Assembly (NCBI RefSeq): GCF_019947135.1
Contig: NZ_JAGSHT010000006.1
Coordinates: 1-64,000, forward strand
Length of the DNA stretch: 64,000 bases
Origin: Occultella gossypii
GTDB lineage: Bacteria; Actinomycetota; Actinomycetes; Actinomycetales; Beutenbergiaceae
Reading direction: 5' to 3'
The notes beneath the pieces were generated by a model. The model ran no database searches, was not told the origin of the DNA, and saw only the letters and a program-made list of their open reading frames with translations. Positions 17,230 to 25,934 of this stretch are shown one piece after another; position 1 is the stretch's first letter; every line of letters begins with the position of its first letter. The translations under genes were made by a program, and so were the position numbers.

Positions 17230-18507
17230 GTGCTGGTGTGTGTGAGTGCGAACCATCGGACCGCGAGCTTCGCGGTCCTCGAGCGACTCTCCGCAGCACA
17301 TCCGGACCCGACGACGCATCTCGCCGATGCGGGCGTGCGCGGCGCCGTCGTGGTCGCGACGTGCAACCGGCACGAGTCCTACCTCGACGTCGACGCCGAG
17401 TCCGAGGCGGACGTCGAAGCGGCCGTCGAGACCGCGCTCGGACGCCTCGCCGGTCCGGCCGGGCTGACCACGGATGACCTGCGGGCGAAGGCCCGCGTGA
17501 TGACCTCCAGCCGGGTGGCTGCGCACCTGTTCGCGGTGGCCAGCGGCCTTGACTCCGTGGTGGTCGGCGAGGATGAGATCGCCGGCCAGGTGCGCCGCGC
17601 ACTGAGCGACGCCCGCGACGCCGGCGCCACGACCGGTGCCTTGGAGCGGCTGTTCCAGATGGCCTCGACCACCTCCCGCGGCGTGAAGAACACGACCGGT
17701 ATCAACGCGGCCGGCCGGTCCATGGTGCGCCTGGCGCTGGACCTCGCCGAGAGCCGGATCCCGGAGTGGGCCCGGGCCCGGGTGCTGATCATCGGAACAG
17801 GTGCGTACGCGCGGACCACCCTGGCGGCGCTGCGCGAACGCGGCGTCGGCACCGTGGACGTGTCCTCACCGTCCGGGCGCGAGCAGACGTTCGCCAGCCG
17901 TGAGGGTGTGCGGCCCGTCGGCGCGGCCGAATTGGCGGCCGCGCTCGGGCGCGCGGACCTGGTCATCACCTCAACGAACGTGCTGGCCCTGGACGCCGGA
18001 CGACTCGTACCCGCCCGGAGCACGGAGGCAGGGCCACTGCTCGTCATCGACCTCGGTCTGCCCAGCAACGTCGCCAAGGACGTCACGGCCGTGCCCGGTG
18101 TGGACCTGTTGGACCTGGAGACGATCAGCAGGCACGCCCCCGTGGCGGAGCTGAACGCGAGTGCGCAGGCCCATGACCTGGTGGCTGCGGCGACCCGCGA
18201 GTTCGAGACCCGCACGGCCGCCGAGACCGCCGGGCCCGCGATCGTGGCCTACCGCGGCCACATCGAGGAACTGCTCGAGGCCGAGATCGCCCGCGCCCGC
18301 GAGCGCGGCGAGCACTCCGAGGACGTCGAGCGGGCGCTCCGACACTTCGCCGGCGTCCTCGTGCACTCCCCCACCGCCCGGGCCCGGGACCTGGCCGCAC
18401 AGGGCCGGCTGCCGGAGCTCACGGACGCGCTCGGGACGCTGTACGGGCTGCACGTCCCGCCGCACGACGAGAACACCTTGGGCGTGACCTACCGCCGGAT
18501 CGGCTGA
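17230..18507 (+). CDS. hemA: Glutamyl-tRNA reductase
   Basis: A 425-residue GluTR that reduces Glu-tRNA(Glu) to glutamate-1-semialdehyde, the committed step of the C5 heme pathway. The N-terminal catalytic domain has ANHRTASFAVLE and the nucleophilic cysteine in VVATCNRHESY. The strand VLIIGTGAYARTTLAAL is the NADPH fold, and the C-terminal dimerisation helix carries REFETRTAAETAGPAIVAYR. I place the start at GTG 17230 because the -10 box TACGAT covers the upstream ATG (17221), which would add three residues. It is divergent from the heme operon, so the first enzyme is under separate control. Confidence 0.95.
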   Translation: MLVCVSANHRTASFAVLERLSAAHPDPTTHLADAGVRGAVVVATCNRHESYLDVDAESEADVEAAVETALGRLAGPAGLTTDDLRAKARVMTSSRVAAHLFAVASGLDSVVVGEDEIAGQVRRALSDARDAGATTGALERLFQMASTTSRGVKNTTGINAAGRSMVRLALDLAESRIPEWARARVLIIGTGAYARTTLAALRERGVGTVDVSSPSGREQTFASREGVRPVGAAELAAALGRADLVITSTNVLALDAGRLVPARSTEAGPLLVIDLGLPSNVAKDVTAVPGVDLLDLETISRHAPVAELNASAQAHDLVAAATREFETRTAAETAGPAIVAYRGHIEELLEAEIARARERGEHSEDVERALRHFAGVLVHSPTARARDLAAQGRLPELTDALGTLYGLHVPPHDENTLGVTYRRIG

Positions 18508-18618
18508 ACCCTCGCTGCCCGATCCACCCGAGCGGGCGTGCGGTTCCGTGCGGGGTGAATGATGTGACCGTGACCGGCCACAACAGGATCGAGCGGTATC
18601 CGACGCGACGGGCCGCGC

Positions 18619-18993
18619 ATGCGGCGGGCCGGCAGACACATCGTCGAACGCGTCCTCCAGGGGGTGTCCGATCCCTACCTCGGCCACGTGCAGGTGGGTG
18701 GCCGGGACTACTACCTGCGGCAGTTCCACGACATGAAGGGGTCGATCGACCTCGACGAGCTCGACCCGGCCACGTTCCGCCAGTACGTCACCGCCTGCGC
18801 GGCCATCCTGGCCCGGGCCCACTCGCAGAGCCCGACGGCGAGCACGATCGTCGGCTACATCGGCAGTGGGGCCGCGCTCACCGATGCGATCACGGAGTGG
18901 GCGTACGCCTACGCGGACCAGTCCCGGCGTGACTTCGACGCGCTCCGCGCGGCCGCCGACGACGGGCGGGTCACGCTGGCGGACCAGCCGTAG
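18619..18993 (+). pseudogene. DUF2252 family protein, C-terminal remnant
   Basis: The frame encodes about 124 residues that look like the last third of a DUF2252 protein: ERVLQGVSDPYLG, GRDYYLRQFHDMKGS and a C-terminal AYADQSRRDFDAL. Full DUF2252 proteins have roughly 430-480 residues; the N-terminal two-thirds is absent and stop codons close the frame just upstream (18556-18575). I therefore read this as a decayed gene rather than an active short protein. It lies directly before an APH-like gene. Confidence 0.7.
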
Positions 18994-19011
18994 CTGGGGT
19001 GAACTGATCGG

Positions 19012-19770
19012 ATGAGCGAACCGGAGGGGCTGCGGGTCGCCGTCCTCGGCGACGTCGTGCACCGCCCCGCGCAGGCCTGGACGCCCACCGTGCACGCCCT
19101 GCTGCGCCACCTGACCGCGAGCGGGCTGGCCGACGTGGTCCCTGAGCCACTCGGGATCGAGGGTGACGTCGAGACCGTCCGCCTGGTGCCGGGCGATGCC
19201 GGGCCGGCGTGCTGGCCGTATCAGGCGACCGAACGAGGGCTGGCCTCCGCCGCCCGACTCCTGCGAGCGGTGCATGACGCGACCCGCGGGTGGCGTCCGC
19301 CCTCGGGGGCGCGGTGGGCGCACCCGCCCAGAGCGGCTGCGGCAGGCGGCACGTTCGTGATCTGCCACGGTGACCCGGGGCCGTGGAACATGACCTGGAC
19401 CGCTGGCGTGGCGACCGGCCTCTTCGACTGGGATCACGCCTACCCCGGCCCGGCGCTCGACGACGTCGCGTATGCGCTCGAGTACTTCGCGCCGTTCCGG
19501 GACGACGCCGAGGCGGTGCGCTGGCACGGGTTCACGTCACCGCCTGACCGACGCCGGCGGATCGAGGTGTTCGCAGCCGAATACGGGCTCGACTCGCGTG
19601 CAGGCCTCGTGGACGCCGTCATCGCACGGCAGGAGGCGACGGCCGACCAGGTTCGAGCACTCGCGGACGCGGGCGTGCAACCCCAGGCCAGGTGGGTGCA
19701 CGAGGGGTACCTCGACGTACTGGCCGCCCGGGTCGCCTGGTCCCGGGCCAACCGCGATCTGGTGGAGTAG
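19012..19770 (+). CDS. APH-like phosphotransferase
   Basis: A 252-residue kinase-fold protein of the APH family. The catalytic loop is VICHGDPGPWNMTW (Asp and Asn), followed by the metal site GLFDWDHAYPGPALDDVAYAL. The N-terminal lobe is short and the usual ATP lysine strand is not obvious, so activity may be reduced or the nucleotide held differently. It is a second APH-fold gene 2.6 kb from the one at 15439, but the two are not close paralogues. It has ATG 19012 and no strong ribosome site. The substrate is unknown. Confidence 0.8.
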   Translation: MSEPEGLRVAVLGDVVHRPAQAWTPTVHALLRHLTASGLADVVPEPLGIEGDVETVRLVPGDAGPACWPYQATERGLASAARLLRAVHDATRGWRPPSGARWAHPPRAAAAGGTFVICHGDPGPWNMTWTAGVATGLFDWDHAYPGPALDDVAYALEYFAPFRDDAEAVRWHGFTSPPDRRRRIEVFAAEYGLDSRAGLVDAVIARQEATADQVRALADAGVQPQARWVHEGYLDVLAARVAWSRANRDLVE

Positions 19771-19833
19771 TTCGACAGCGGCGCGCCGGCGTGTGGTAGG
19801 AATCACCCGTACAAACGAGATACCGGAGGGGCT

Positions 19834-20169
19834 TTGCCAGGAGACGAGGTTGCCGCACCTCGAGGCGCCACCCTGATCCTTTCCGTGCCGACCATGGTGG
19901 TGTGCGGCGTGATCCTTGCCGTGATGCCGGCCGTCACACGCAACACACCCGTTGGTTGTTACGCCTACGGGGACGACCCCCAGGTGCGCACGCAGCCCTT
20001 CCCGCCACGCCTCTGGTGTCGCGGTGACTCCGCCGACAGTTGGAACCTCGTCGCCGACTACTCGCTGGAGTTCTACGGAGTTTCAGCCCTGGCAATTACC
20101 GCTCTCGTCGCCACGATCTCCGTCATATGGCGCCTCGCCGGCCCAACGACCCCGGAAACAGACGCCTAG
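19834..20169 (+). CDS. Small membrane protein, unknown family
   Basis: A 111-residue protein with two hydrophobic segments (about 13-32 and 82-103) joined by a polar extracytoplasmic loop with two cysteines (GCYAYG and LWCRGD) that could form a disulfide. The start is TTG 19834 after GGAGGGG. Base composition is lower in GC than the neighbours, suggesting recent acquisition or weak selection. I do not recognise the family. Confidence 0.6.
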   Translation: MPGDEVAAPRGATLILSVPTMVVCGVILAVMPAVTRNTPVGCYAYGDDPQVRTQPFPPRLWCRGDSADSWNLVADYSLEFYGVSALAITALVATISVIWRLAGPTTPETDA

Positions 20170-20196
20170 CACCTGACGTGCCCCACCTCAGGCGTC
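20161..20196. terminator. Candidate bidirectional terminator
   Basis: GACGCCT (20161-20167) pairs with AGGCGTC (20190-20196), enclosing the stop codons of the two convergent genes. The stem is short and there is no long T run, so this is a modest call. Confidence 0.4.
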
Positions 20197-22359
20197 CGCC
20201 ACGGGCAGCTCCGGATCTAGCCCGGTGTGATGCGCCGCGAACGCGAGCTGGTCGGCGAACTCCGCCGCCTGGGCGTCCTTGGGCTTGCCCATTCCGTGCC
20301 CGGCACGGGTGTCCACGCGCAGCAGTACCGGCCCGGACCCTGCGGTCTCGCCGGACAGGGCGTGCTGCAGCTCCGCCCCGAACTTCAGGGAGTGCGCCGG
20401 GACCACGCGGTCGTCGTGGTCGCCGGTGCAGATGAGCGTTGGCGGGTAGTCGACGTCGTCGCGCACCCGGTGCAGCGGTGAGTAGGCGTACAGCGCGGGG
20501 AACTCCGCCGCGTCATCCGGGTCGCCGTAGTCACTGCACCACGCCCAGCCGACGGTGAACCGGTGGAAGCGCAGCATGTCGAGCACGCCCACGGTCGGCA
20601 GTGCCGCCGCCCACAGCTCGGGCCGCTGGGTCATCGCGGCGCCGACGAGCAGCCCTCCATTCGATCGCCCGTGGACCGCGACCGCGGATGCCGTGCCGGA
20701 CGAGCGGAGCCACTCCGCGCAGGCGTACAGGTCGTCGAACACGTTCTGCTTGCGGTCCTTCGTGCCCGCGTCGTGCCACTGCTCGCCGTACTCCCCGCCG
20801 CCCCGCAGTGTCGCGACCGCGAGCGTGCCACCGGCCGCGACCCAAGCGACGAAGATCGCCCGGAACTCCGGGTTCACCTCGATCCGGAACCCGCCGTAGC
20901 CGTACAGGAGCGTGGGCCGGGGCGCACCGGTCGCCAGGTCCGCGCGCTGGACGAGGAACATCGGCACCTCGGTGCCGTCCGCGGACGTCGCCCGGGGCCG
21001 GGTCACGGACACCTCGCCGACCTCGAACGCGCCGCGCGGCGCGGCCAGCACCTTGTGCTTCGGCGCGGGTGCGGTGACCACCCGGTGGTTCGTCCCGGCG
21101 TCGGTGAACGAGACGGTGCGGACATGGACGACGGCGGAGCCCTCCTCCACGTCGAGGCCGGCCACGGTCACGGCGTCGCCGAGGTCGACGGCGCGGCGCG
21201 CCTCGGTGACGCCGACCGGAACGCCATCGTCGTCCGCCTGCTCGAAACCGGCGAGCACCACGCGGTGCGTGGCGTCGCGGGAGTAGACGAGCACGAGGCC
21301 GTCCGCCGTGAGCGCTGACTCCGGACGGAGCACGCCGTCCGCGGACTCGGCCACGAGCTCGCGGAACTCGGGCACAGAACCCGCACCCACGCCGTCGGGA
21401 TCGATCGTGACGATCCGACGGCGCGGTGCTCCGTCATCGGTGTGCAGGACGAGCCGGCTGCCACGGGCGCCGAGGACCGCCCACCGGGCGCGCGCATCCG
21501 AGGTCAGTGCGACCTCGTCGGTGTCGACGTCGACACCACGCGGCCCCGGCACGAGCCGCCGTACCGCGAGGTCGCTCGGCCCGGAGGAGCCCGCCGCGTA
21601 CCTGATCACGAGCCAGTCCCCCGCGACGTCCGGGTACGCGAACAACTTCGGCGCTTCCGGCCGGTGCCACACCGTCACGTCGTCCGCCGGCGCGTCACCG
21701 AGCCGGTGCAGCCGCAGGTACCCCGCCTCGGTGACGTCGGCGAAGGTCGCGCCGGTCGGGGCGTCGTGCACCCAGTACAGGAAGCCGCTCGAGTCGGGCA
21801 ACCAGGTGGGCTCGACCCATTTCGTCCAGGCGATCTGGTCGGGCCGGAGGGCTCCCGTCGCGACGTCGAGCACGCGGATCGTGCGCCAGTCCGAGCCCGC
21901 CTCGGCGACGGCATAGGCGAGCAGCTCCCCGTCCGGGCTCACCGACCAGCTGGTCACCGCCGTCGTCCCAGCGCTGTCGAGCCCGTTCGGGTCGAGCAGT
22001 ATGCGGTCCTCGAGCGAGGGCACGCCGCCGTCGTCGGCGACGACGAGCCAGTCCTGGTTCGCGGTCCCGTCATTCACCCACGCGAGCGTGCGACCGTGCC
22101 GCTCGTGCGGGAGCCCCACGCTCGGCGCGTGCAGGATCCGCGAGACGAGGTCGGCGAACGCGGCGCGCTCGGGCAGCGCCGCCAGGATCGGTTCGCTGAG
22201 CGTGTTCTGCGCGGCGACGAACGCCTGCGTCTCGTCCGAGTCAGGGTTCTCGAGCCAGCGGTACGGGTCGGCGACGCTCAGCCCGTGCAGGACGTCGACG
22301 ACGTCGGACCGGTGGGCGGACGGGTAGTTCAGGGGTGCAGGGCTCGAGTCGAGAGGCAT
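20188..22359 (-). CDS. S9A prolyl oligopeptidase family serine peptidase
   Basis: A 723-residue cytosolic peptidase with an N-terminal segment (YRWLENPDSDET), a seven-bladed beta-propeller (about 75-420) and a C-terminal alpha/beta-hydrolase domain. The catalytic triad is visible: Ser in GRSNGGLLVGA, Asp in GDHDDRVVPAHS (near 650) and His in RAGHGMGKP (near 688). Family enzymes cleave short proline-containing peptides. Length and start (ATG 22359) are normal. There is no signal peptide. It is monocistronic and convergent with the gene at 19834. Confidence 0.93.
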   Translation of the reverse strand: MPLDSSPAPLNYPSAHRSDVVDVLHGLSVADPYRWLENPDSDETQAFVAAQNTLSEPILAALPERAAFADLVSRILHAPSVGLPHERHGRTLAWVNDGTANQDWLVVADDGGVPSLEDRILLDPNGLDSAGTTAVTSWSVSPDGELLAYAVAEAGSDWRTIRVLDVATGALRPDQIAWTKWVEPTWLPDSSGFLYWVHDAPTGATFADVTEAGYLRLHRLGDAPADDVTVWHRPEAPKLFAYPDVAGDWLVIRYAAGSSGPSDLAVRRLVPGPRGVDVDTDEVALTSDARARWAVLGARGSRLVLHTDDGAPRRRIVTIDPDGVGAGSVPEFRELVAESADGVLRPESALTADGLVLVYSRDATHRVVLAGFEQADDDGVPVGVTEARRAVDLGDAVTVAGLDVEEGSAVVHVRTVSFTDAGTNHRVVTAPAPKHKVLAAPRGAFEVGEVSVTRPRATSADGTEVPMFLVQRADLATGAPRPTLLYGYGGFRIEVNPEFRAIFVAWVAAGGTLAVATLRGGGEYGEQWHDAGTKDRKQNVFDDLYACAEWLRSSGTASAVAVHGRSNGGLLVGAAMTQRPELWAAALPTVGVLDMLRFHRFTVGWAWCSDYGDPDDAAEFPALYAYSPLHRVRDDVDYPPTLICTGDHDDRVVPAHSLKFGAELQHALSGETAGSGPVLLRVDTRAGHGMGKPKDAQAAEFADQLAFAAHHTGLDPELPVADA

Positions 22360-22533
22360 GGGTCCCAGTCAACCGCACTCGCCCACGCCAACGACGACCG
22401 GCTCGTCACCATCCAGCCGCTCGCGACGGGTCTGGTCGCGTCACCATCCAACGAGACGGACCCCACGTGGGTGGGCGACCTCGTCCTGAGCCGGCGCGCC
22501 TTCGGCACGTTCGCGGCGTGGCAGGCTGGGCGC

Positions 22534-23346
22534 ATGAGTTCCTACCCCACCCTGGCCCGGTTCGACTTCCCGGTGGCGCTGGCGGTCTCGTCCGCGAGCG
22601 AAGTGCTCTCCTTCGACGGCGACGTCGAGGAGGTCCACCCGTGGAAGTCGGTGACGAAGCCGCTGGCGGCGCTCGCGGCGCTGGTGGCGGTGGATCAGGG
22701 GCGGGTCGGCCTCGACGACCCCGCCGGCCCGGAGGGGTCGACCGTGCGGCACCTGCTCGCGCACACCTCCGGGCTGCCGTTCGAGGCGGGAGCGGCGCTG
22801 CAGCGCCCGGGGCTGCGCCGGGTGTACTCGAACCAGGGTTTCGAGGTCCTGGGCGAGCACGTCGCGGCGGCGGTGGGCGTGCCGTTCCCCGAGTGGACCC
22901 GTACCGCGGTGCTCGAGCCGCTGGAGCTGACCAGCGTGACCTTCGACGGCAGCCCCGCGCACGCGGCGAGCGGCTCGACCCACGACGTGCTCGCCCTCGG
23001 CCTCGAGATGCTCACGCCGACGCTGATCTCCGCGGACCTCGGCGAGACGGCCCGCAGCGTCGCATTCCCGGGACTCTCCGGGGTGCTGCCCGGGTTCGGG
23101 CGGCAGGACCACAACGACTGGGGCCTCGGCTACGAGATCCGCGACCACAAGTCCCCGCACTGGACCGGTGCCTCGAACTCCCCCGCCACGTTCGGGCACT
23201 TCGGCCAGTCCGGCAGCTTCGTCTGGGTGGACCCGGACGCGGGCCTCGTCGCCGCGTTCCTGGGCGCCCGCACGTTCCAGTCCGAGGTGCACGGCGAGCT
23301 GTGGCCGCTGCTGAACGAGGAGATCCTCACCGCGCACCGGGCCTGA
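22534..23346 (+). CDS. Serine hydrolase, beta-lactamase/class C PBP fold
   Basis: A 270-residue cytosolic protein with the penicillin-binding-protein fold: SVTK at 39-42 (nucleophile and Lys), YSN at 98-100, and GHFGQSGSF as the third motif (HxG in place of KTG), typical of class C-like esterases. It has no signal peptide, so it is unlikely to be a true beta-lactamase. ATG 22534 is preceded at 6 nt by CAGGCT, a possible leaderless promoter. The open frame continues far upstream, antisense to the peptidase gene, and was not used. Confidence 0.87.
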   Translation: MSSYPTLARFDFPVALAVSSASEVLSFDGDVEEVHPWKSVTKPLAALAALVAVDQGRVGLDDPAGPEGSTVRHLLAHTSGLPFEAGAALQRPGLRRVYSNQGFEVLGEHVAAAVGVPFPEWTRTAVLEPLELTSVTFDGSPAHAASGSTHDVLALGLEMLTPTLISADLGETARSVAFPGLSGVLPGFGRQDHNDWGLGYEIRDHKSPHWTGASNSPATFGHFGQSGSFVWVDPDAGLVAAFLGARTFQSEVHGELWPLLNEEILTAHRA

Positions 23347-23376
23347 CCGCGGCGTTGGCGCGGTCGTCGCTCGGCG

Positions 23377-23868
23377 TCAGCCGGCCCGGATCTCCTCGAC
23401 CACGTCGGCGGCGCTCGTGCCATCGGGCAGCGCGATCCGCACGTTTCCGGCCGCCTCCTCGAGAGGTTCGGGCACGGCGGCGGCGGACACCAGCGTCTCG
23501 CCGACCCTGATCACGAGGCGGGCCGTCTCCCCGGCCCCGGCGGCCTGCGCGGACAACTCCTGGAGGACCGCCGCGCCGTCCGGATCGAACGTCAGGTCGA
23601 CCGCGTCGCCTTCCCCAGCGTCCGGCACGGCGGTGGCTTCCGCGACGCCGGCACGCGAGAACTCCGCGGCGCTGACCTCGACGTGCTCGCCGTTGACCGG
23701 AACACAGTCCGCGCCGGAGCCGGCAGTGCAGGCCTGCGCCACCGCCAACTCGACCGCTCCCCCGGTGGGCGTGGGAGTCGGCCCGTCCCCGGTGCCGCCT
23801 GCGGAGCACGCGCTCACCACGAGCACGAGAAGTCCGACGTACCAGGACCGGCGCATGCGGTCCGCCAT
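23377..23868 (-). CDS. Lipoprotein with SecDF P1-head-like domain
   Basis: A 163-residue predicted lipoprotein. The signal peptide has a basic start, hydrophobic core GLLVLVV and lipobox VSAC (cysteine near residue 22). The mature part contains two short conserved cysteines (QACTAGSGADC) and a C-terminal region (DLTFDPDGAAVLQEL ... VIRVGETLVSAAAVPEPL) that resembles the P1 head subdomain of SecD/SecF, here without any membrane channel. ATG 23868 follows AGGAGG. It may bind a secreted protein or peptide, but no function is established. Confidence 0.72.
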   Translation of the reverse strand: MADRMRRSWYVGLLVLVVSACSAGGTGDGPTPTPTGGAVELAVAQACTAGSGADCVPVNGEHVEVSAAEFSRAGVAEATAVPDAGEGDAVDLTFDPDGAAVLQELSAQAAGAGETARLVIRVGETLVSAAAVPEPLEEAAGNVRIALPDGTSAADVVEEIRAG

Positions 23869-23988
23869 GGACGACCTCCTCGTCGAACGCCGGGCCGGCA
23901 TCTTCGCAGGTTCAGAGTCAGGCTACTCAACCCGTCAACGCCTGCGCGCCGGGTCCGGTCAGTTCCCCCGGGCGGTCGGCACCCGCGC

Positions 23989-24753
23989 TCAGCCGGCGAG
24001 CAGTTCCGCGTCCGCGCGCTGCACCGCGGCGCCACGGTAACGCAGGACGAATGCCCGCACCAGGTGGTGGGCGGCGCTCACGTCCGCCCGCGCGACCCGG
24101 TCAAGCACGGCGGCCATCTCGGCGGCGTCGAAGTAACCGGAGTCGCGGTAGACCTCGATCCGGGTGGTCACCGAGGCCAGGTCCATCTCGGGGTGGAACT
24201 GGGAGACGTAGCCGTGCCGGCCGAGCCGGTACATCTGCACCGGGCACGTCGGGGACGTCGCGAGCACGGTGGCACCCGGCGGCAGCACCGTGACGGCCTC
24301 CTTGTGCCCGACATAGGCCTGGAACTGCGCCGGCAGGCCTGCGAGCAACGGGTCCGCGGCGCCGTCGGGGGTCAGCCGGATCTCGGCGGCGGAGGTCGCC
24401 TCGCCGTAGGTGGCGTCCACCACGCCGCCGGTGCGGGCGCCGACGATTCCGACGCCGTAGCAGAGGGCGAGCATCGGCAGGTCGAGTCGGAGCACCTCGT
24501 CGACGATGACGCCGAGGTCGGCCTCCACCCGGCGCTGCACGGGCGACTTGCGCCGGTCGGAGACGGTGAACGGGCTGCCGCCGATGATCACCCCCGCGTA
24601 GTCGGCCGGGTCGAGGTCGACGACGGACCCGGCCTCCAGACGCACCCGCACCAGTTCGTCGGGACGCAGCCCACCGTGGCGCAGCAGGCTGCGGTACTCC
24701 TCATCGGCCGCCGCCTGCTCCGCACGGGAGGCGAGCAGGAGGAAGGGGCGCAT
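23989..24753 (-). CDS. Class I glutamine amidotransferase-like protein
   Basis: A 254-residue class I GATase fold resembling GuaA-type amidotransferase domains: VIIGGSPF (oxyanion strand), nucleophilic cysteine in LALCYGVGIVG (near 106) and the His/Glu pair in SQFHPEMD. There is no synthetase domain, so it belongs to stand-alone GMP-synthase-like amidotransferases, some of which act on gamma-glutamyl compounds. ATG 24753 follows AGGAAGGGG. It is transcribed 97 bp downstream of trpS, with a weak GC hairpin between, so it may be read from the same transcript. Confidence 0.85.
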   Translation of the reverse strand: MRPFLLLASRAEQAAADEEYRSLLRHGGLRPDELVRVRLEAGSVVDLDPADYAGVIIGGSPFTVSDRRKSPVQRRVEADLGVIVDEVLRLDLPMLALCYGVGIVGARTGGVVDATYGEATSAAEIRLTPDGAADPLLAGLPAQFQAYVGHKEAVTVLPPGATVLATSPTCPVQMYRLGRHGYVSQFHPEMDLASVTTRIEVYRDSGYFDAAEMAAVLDRVARADVSAAHHLVRAFVLRYRGAAVQRADAELLAG

Positions 24754-24850
24754 GCCGCAAGTCTTCCCGACGGCGCCCGGTCGCCCTGGCGGGGCCGGGT
24801 TCCGTCTCAGTCCGTGGTCACCCCGCTCCCGGCCGGCCGGCGGGGAGCTG

Positions 24851-25813
24851 CTACACCAGCCCCATCGCCGTCCGAGCTGCGGCGAGCATGGGGGCAGTGG
24901 CTCGACGACAGACCTCCGCACCTGACGCGAACACCGATGACACCTCGCCGGGATCGAGGTCGGCATACCGATTCCGGATCGGCTCGAGCTCGGCCACGAC
25001 CGCGTCGGTCACCGCAGCCTTCAAGCCGCCGTAGGTCGTGATGCCCTCCGCCGAGCCGCCACAGGCCACGAGGATGTCGAGGAGGTTCGTCACTCCGGGC
25101 TTGGCCGCACGATCGGGCCGTACCGAGCCCACGCCGACGTCCGAGTCCGTCACGGCGCGACCGACCTTCCGGCGCACCACGTCGGGCGGGTCGAGCAGGT
25201 GGATGATCCCACCGCCGTCATCGTCGGACTTGCCCATCTTCGAGCCCGGGTCTTGCAGGTTCATCACGCGCGCCCCGGCCGGCGCGGTGACGATCTCTGG
25301 GACCGTGAACACCTCGCCGTAGGTGCGGTTGAATCGCAGCGCGAGGTCCCTGGTGAGTTCGACATGTTGGCGCTGGTCGTCGCCGACCGGCACGGTGGTG
25401 GGCCGGTAGAGCAGGATGTCCGCAGCCATCAGCGCCGGGTAGGTGAACAGTGAGACCCGCGTCGAGGGCCGGTTGCGACCCTTCTCCTTGAACTGGATCA
25501 TCCGGTTCAGCTCGCCGATGTGCGCCGTGCACTCCAACAGGTAGGACAGTTCGGCGTGCGCGGGCACGTGGCTCTGGATGAACAGCGTGCTCCGGTCGAG
25601 CCCGATTGCCAGCAGCAGTCGCGCCATCTCGGTGGTCAGGGCCCGCAACCGGGCGGGGTCATGGTCGACCGTCAGGGCATGGAGGTCGGCGACGCCGTAG
25701 TAGCAGATGCTCCCCGCCGGCGAGCGCTGCGCGGCGGCCATCGGGCGCAGTGCGCCGAGCAGGTTCCCCAGGGTGAGGTGACCGGTGGGCTTGAGCATGG
25801 ACAGATTGATCAT
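24851..25813 (-). CDS. trpS: Tryptophanyl-tRNA synthetase, auxiliary type
   Basis: A 320-residue class Ic synthetase that charges tRNA(Trp). The HIGH-like motif is TGHLTLGN and the KMSKS-like loop is GSKMGKSDDD. In common bacterial TrpRS the N-terminus reads SGIQPTG; here it is SMLKPTG, so the glutamine that contacts tryptophan analogues is replaced by lysine. This suggests the second, antibiotic-insensitive TrpRS class known from Streptomyces, which is also controlled by ribosome-mediated attenuation. The leader here fits that. The ATG follows GAAGGAG. Base composition is somewhat lower in GC than the neighbours. Confidence 0.92.
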   Translation of the reverse strand: MINLSMLKPTGHLTLGNLLGALRPMAAAQRSPAGSICYYGVADLHALTVDHDPARLRALTTEMARLLLAIGLDRSTLFIQSHVPAHAELSYLLECTAHIGELNRMIQFKEKGRNRPSTRVSLFTYPALMAADILLYRPTTVPVGDDQRQHVELTRDLALRFNRTYGEVFTVPEIVTAPAGARVMNLQDPGSKMGKSDDDGGGIIHLLDPPDVVRRKVGRAVTDSDVGVGSVRPDRAAKPGVTNLLDILVACGGSAEGITTYGGLKAAVTDAVVAELEPIRNRYADLDPGEVSSVFASGAEVCRRATAPMLAAARTAMGLV

Positions 25814-25868
25814 CGGGACTCCTTCGATGCGAGCCCACGGGTGCTGCCGATCAGTCGGTGAAACGCAG

Positions 25869-25890
25869 ACGGCCGCCCGTGGGCGGCCGT
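25869..25890 (-). terminator. Attenuator terminator hairpin of trpS
   Basis: A perfect 10-bp stem (ACGGCCGCCC / GGGCGGCCGT) with a 2-nt loop is followed on the minus strand by CTGCGTTT. Its first arm contains CCGCC, which can pair instead with GGCGG at 25919-25915, giving the antiterminator. Confidence 0.8.
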
Positions 25891-25909
25891 TTCGTTGAAT
25901 GCTTCGAAC

Positions 25910-25934
25910 GTGGTCCGCCGGTCAGGCGGGCCAC
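25910..25934 (-). promoter_or_regulatory. Pause hairpin over the Trp codons
   Basis: GTGGCCCGCC and GGCGGACCAC form nine pairs with one C-A mismatch around a 5-nt loop. The 5' arm contains the last leader codons, including the second Trp, so a ribosome stalled at Trp would free GGCGG to pair with the terminator. Confidence 0.75.

Noticed and set aside
18555-18932. Alternative 125-codon frame over the DUF2252 remnant
   Set aside because: Its translation is Arg/Pro/His-rich shadow sequence; the homologous frame is the one at 18619.
21442-22533. Long upstream extension of the serine hydrolase frame
   Set aside because: It lies antisense to the prolyl oligopeptidase and lacks similarity; ATG 22534 starts the fold.
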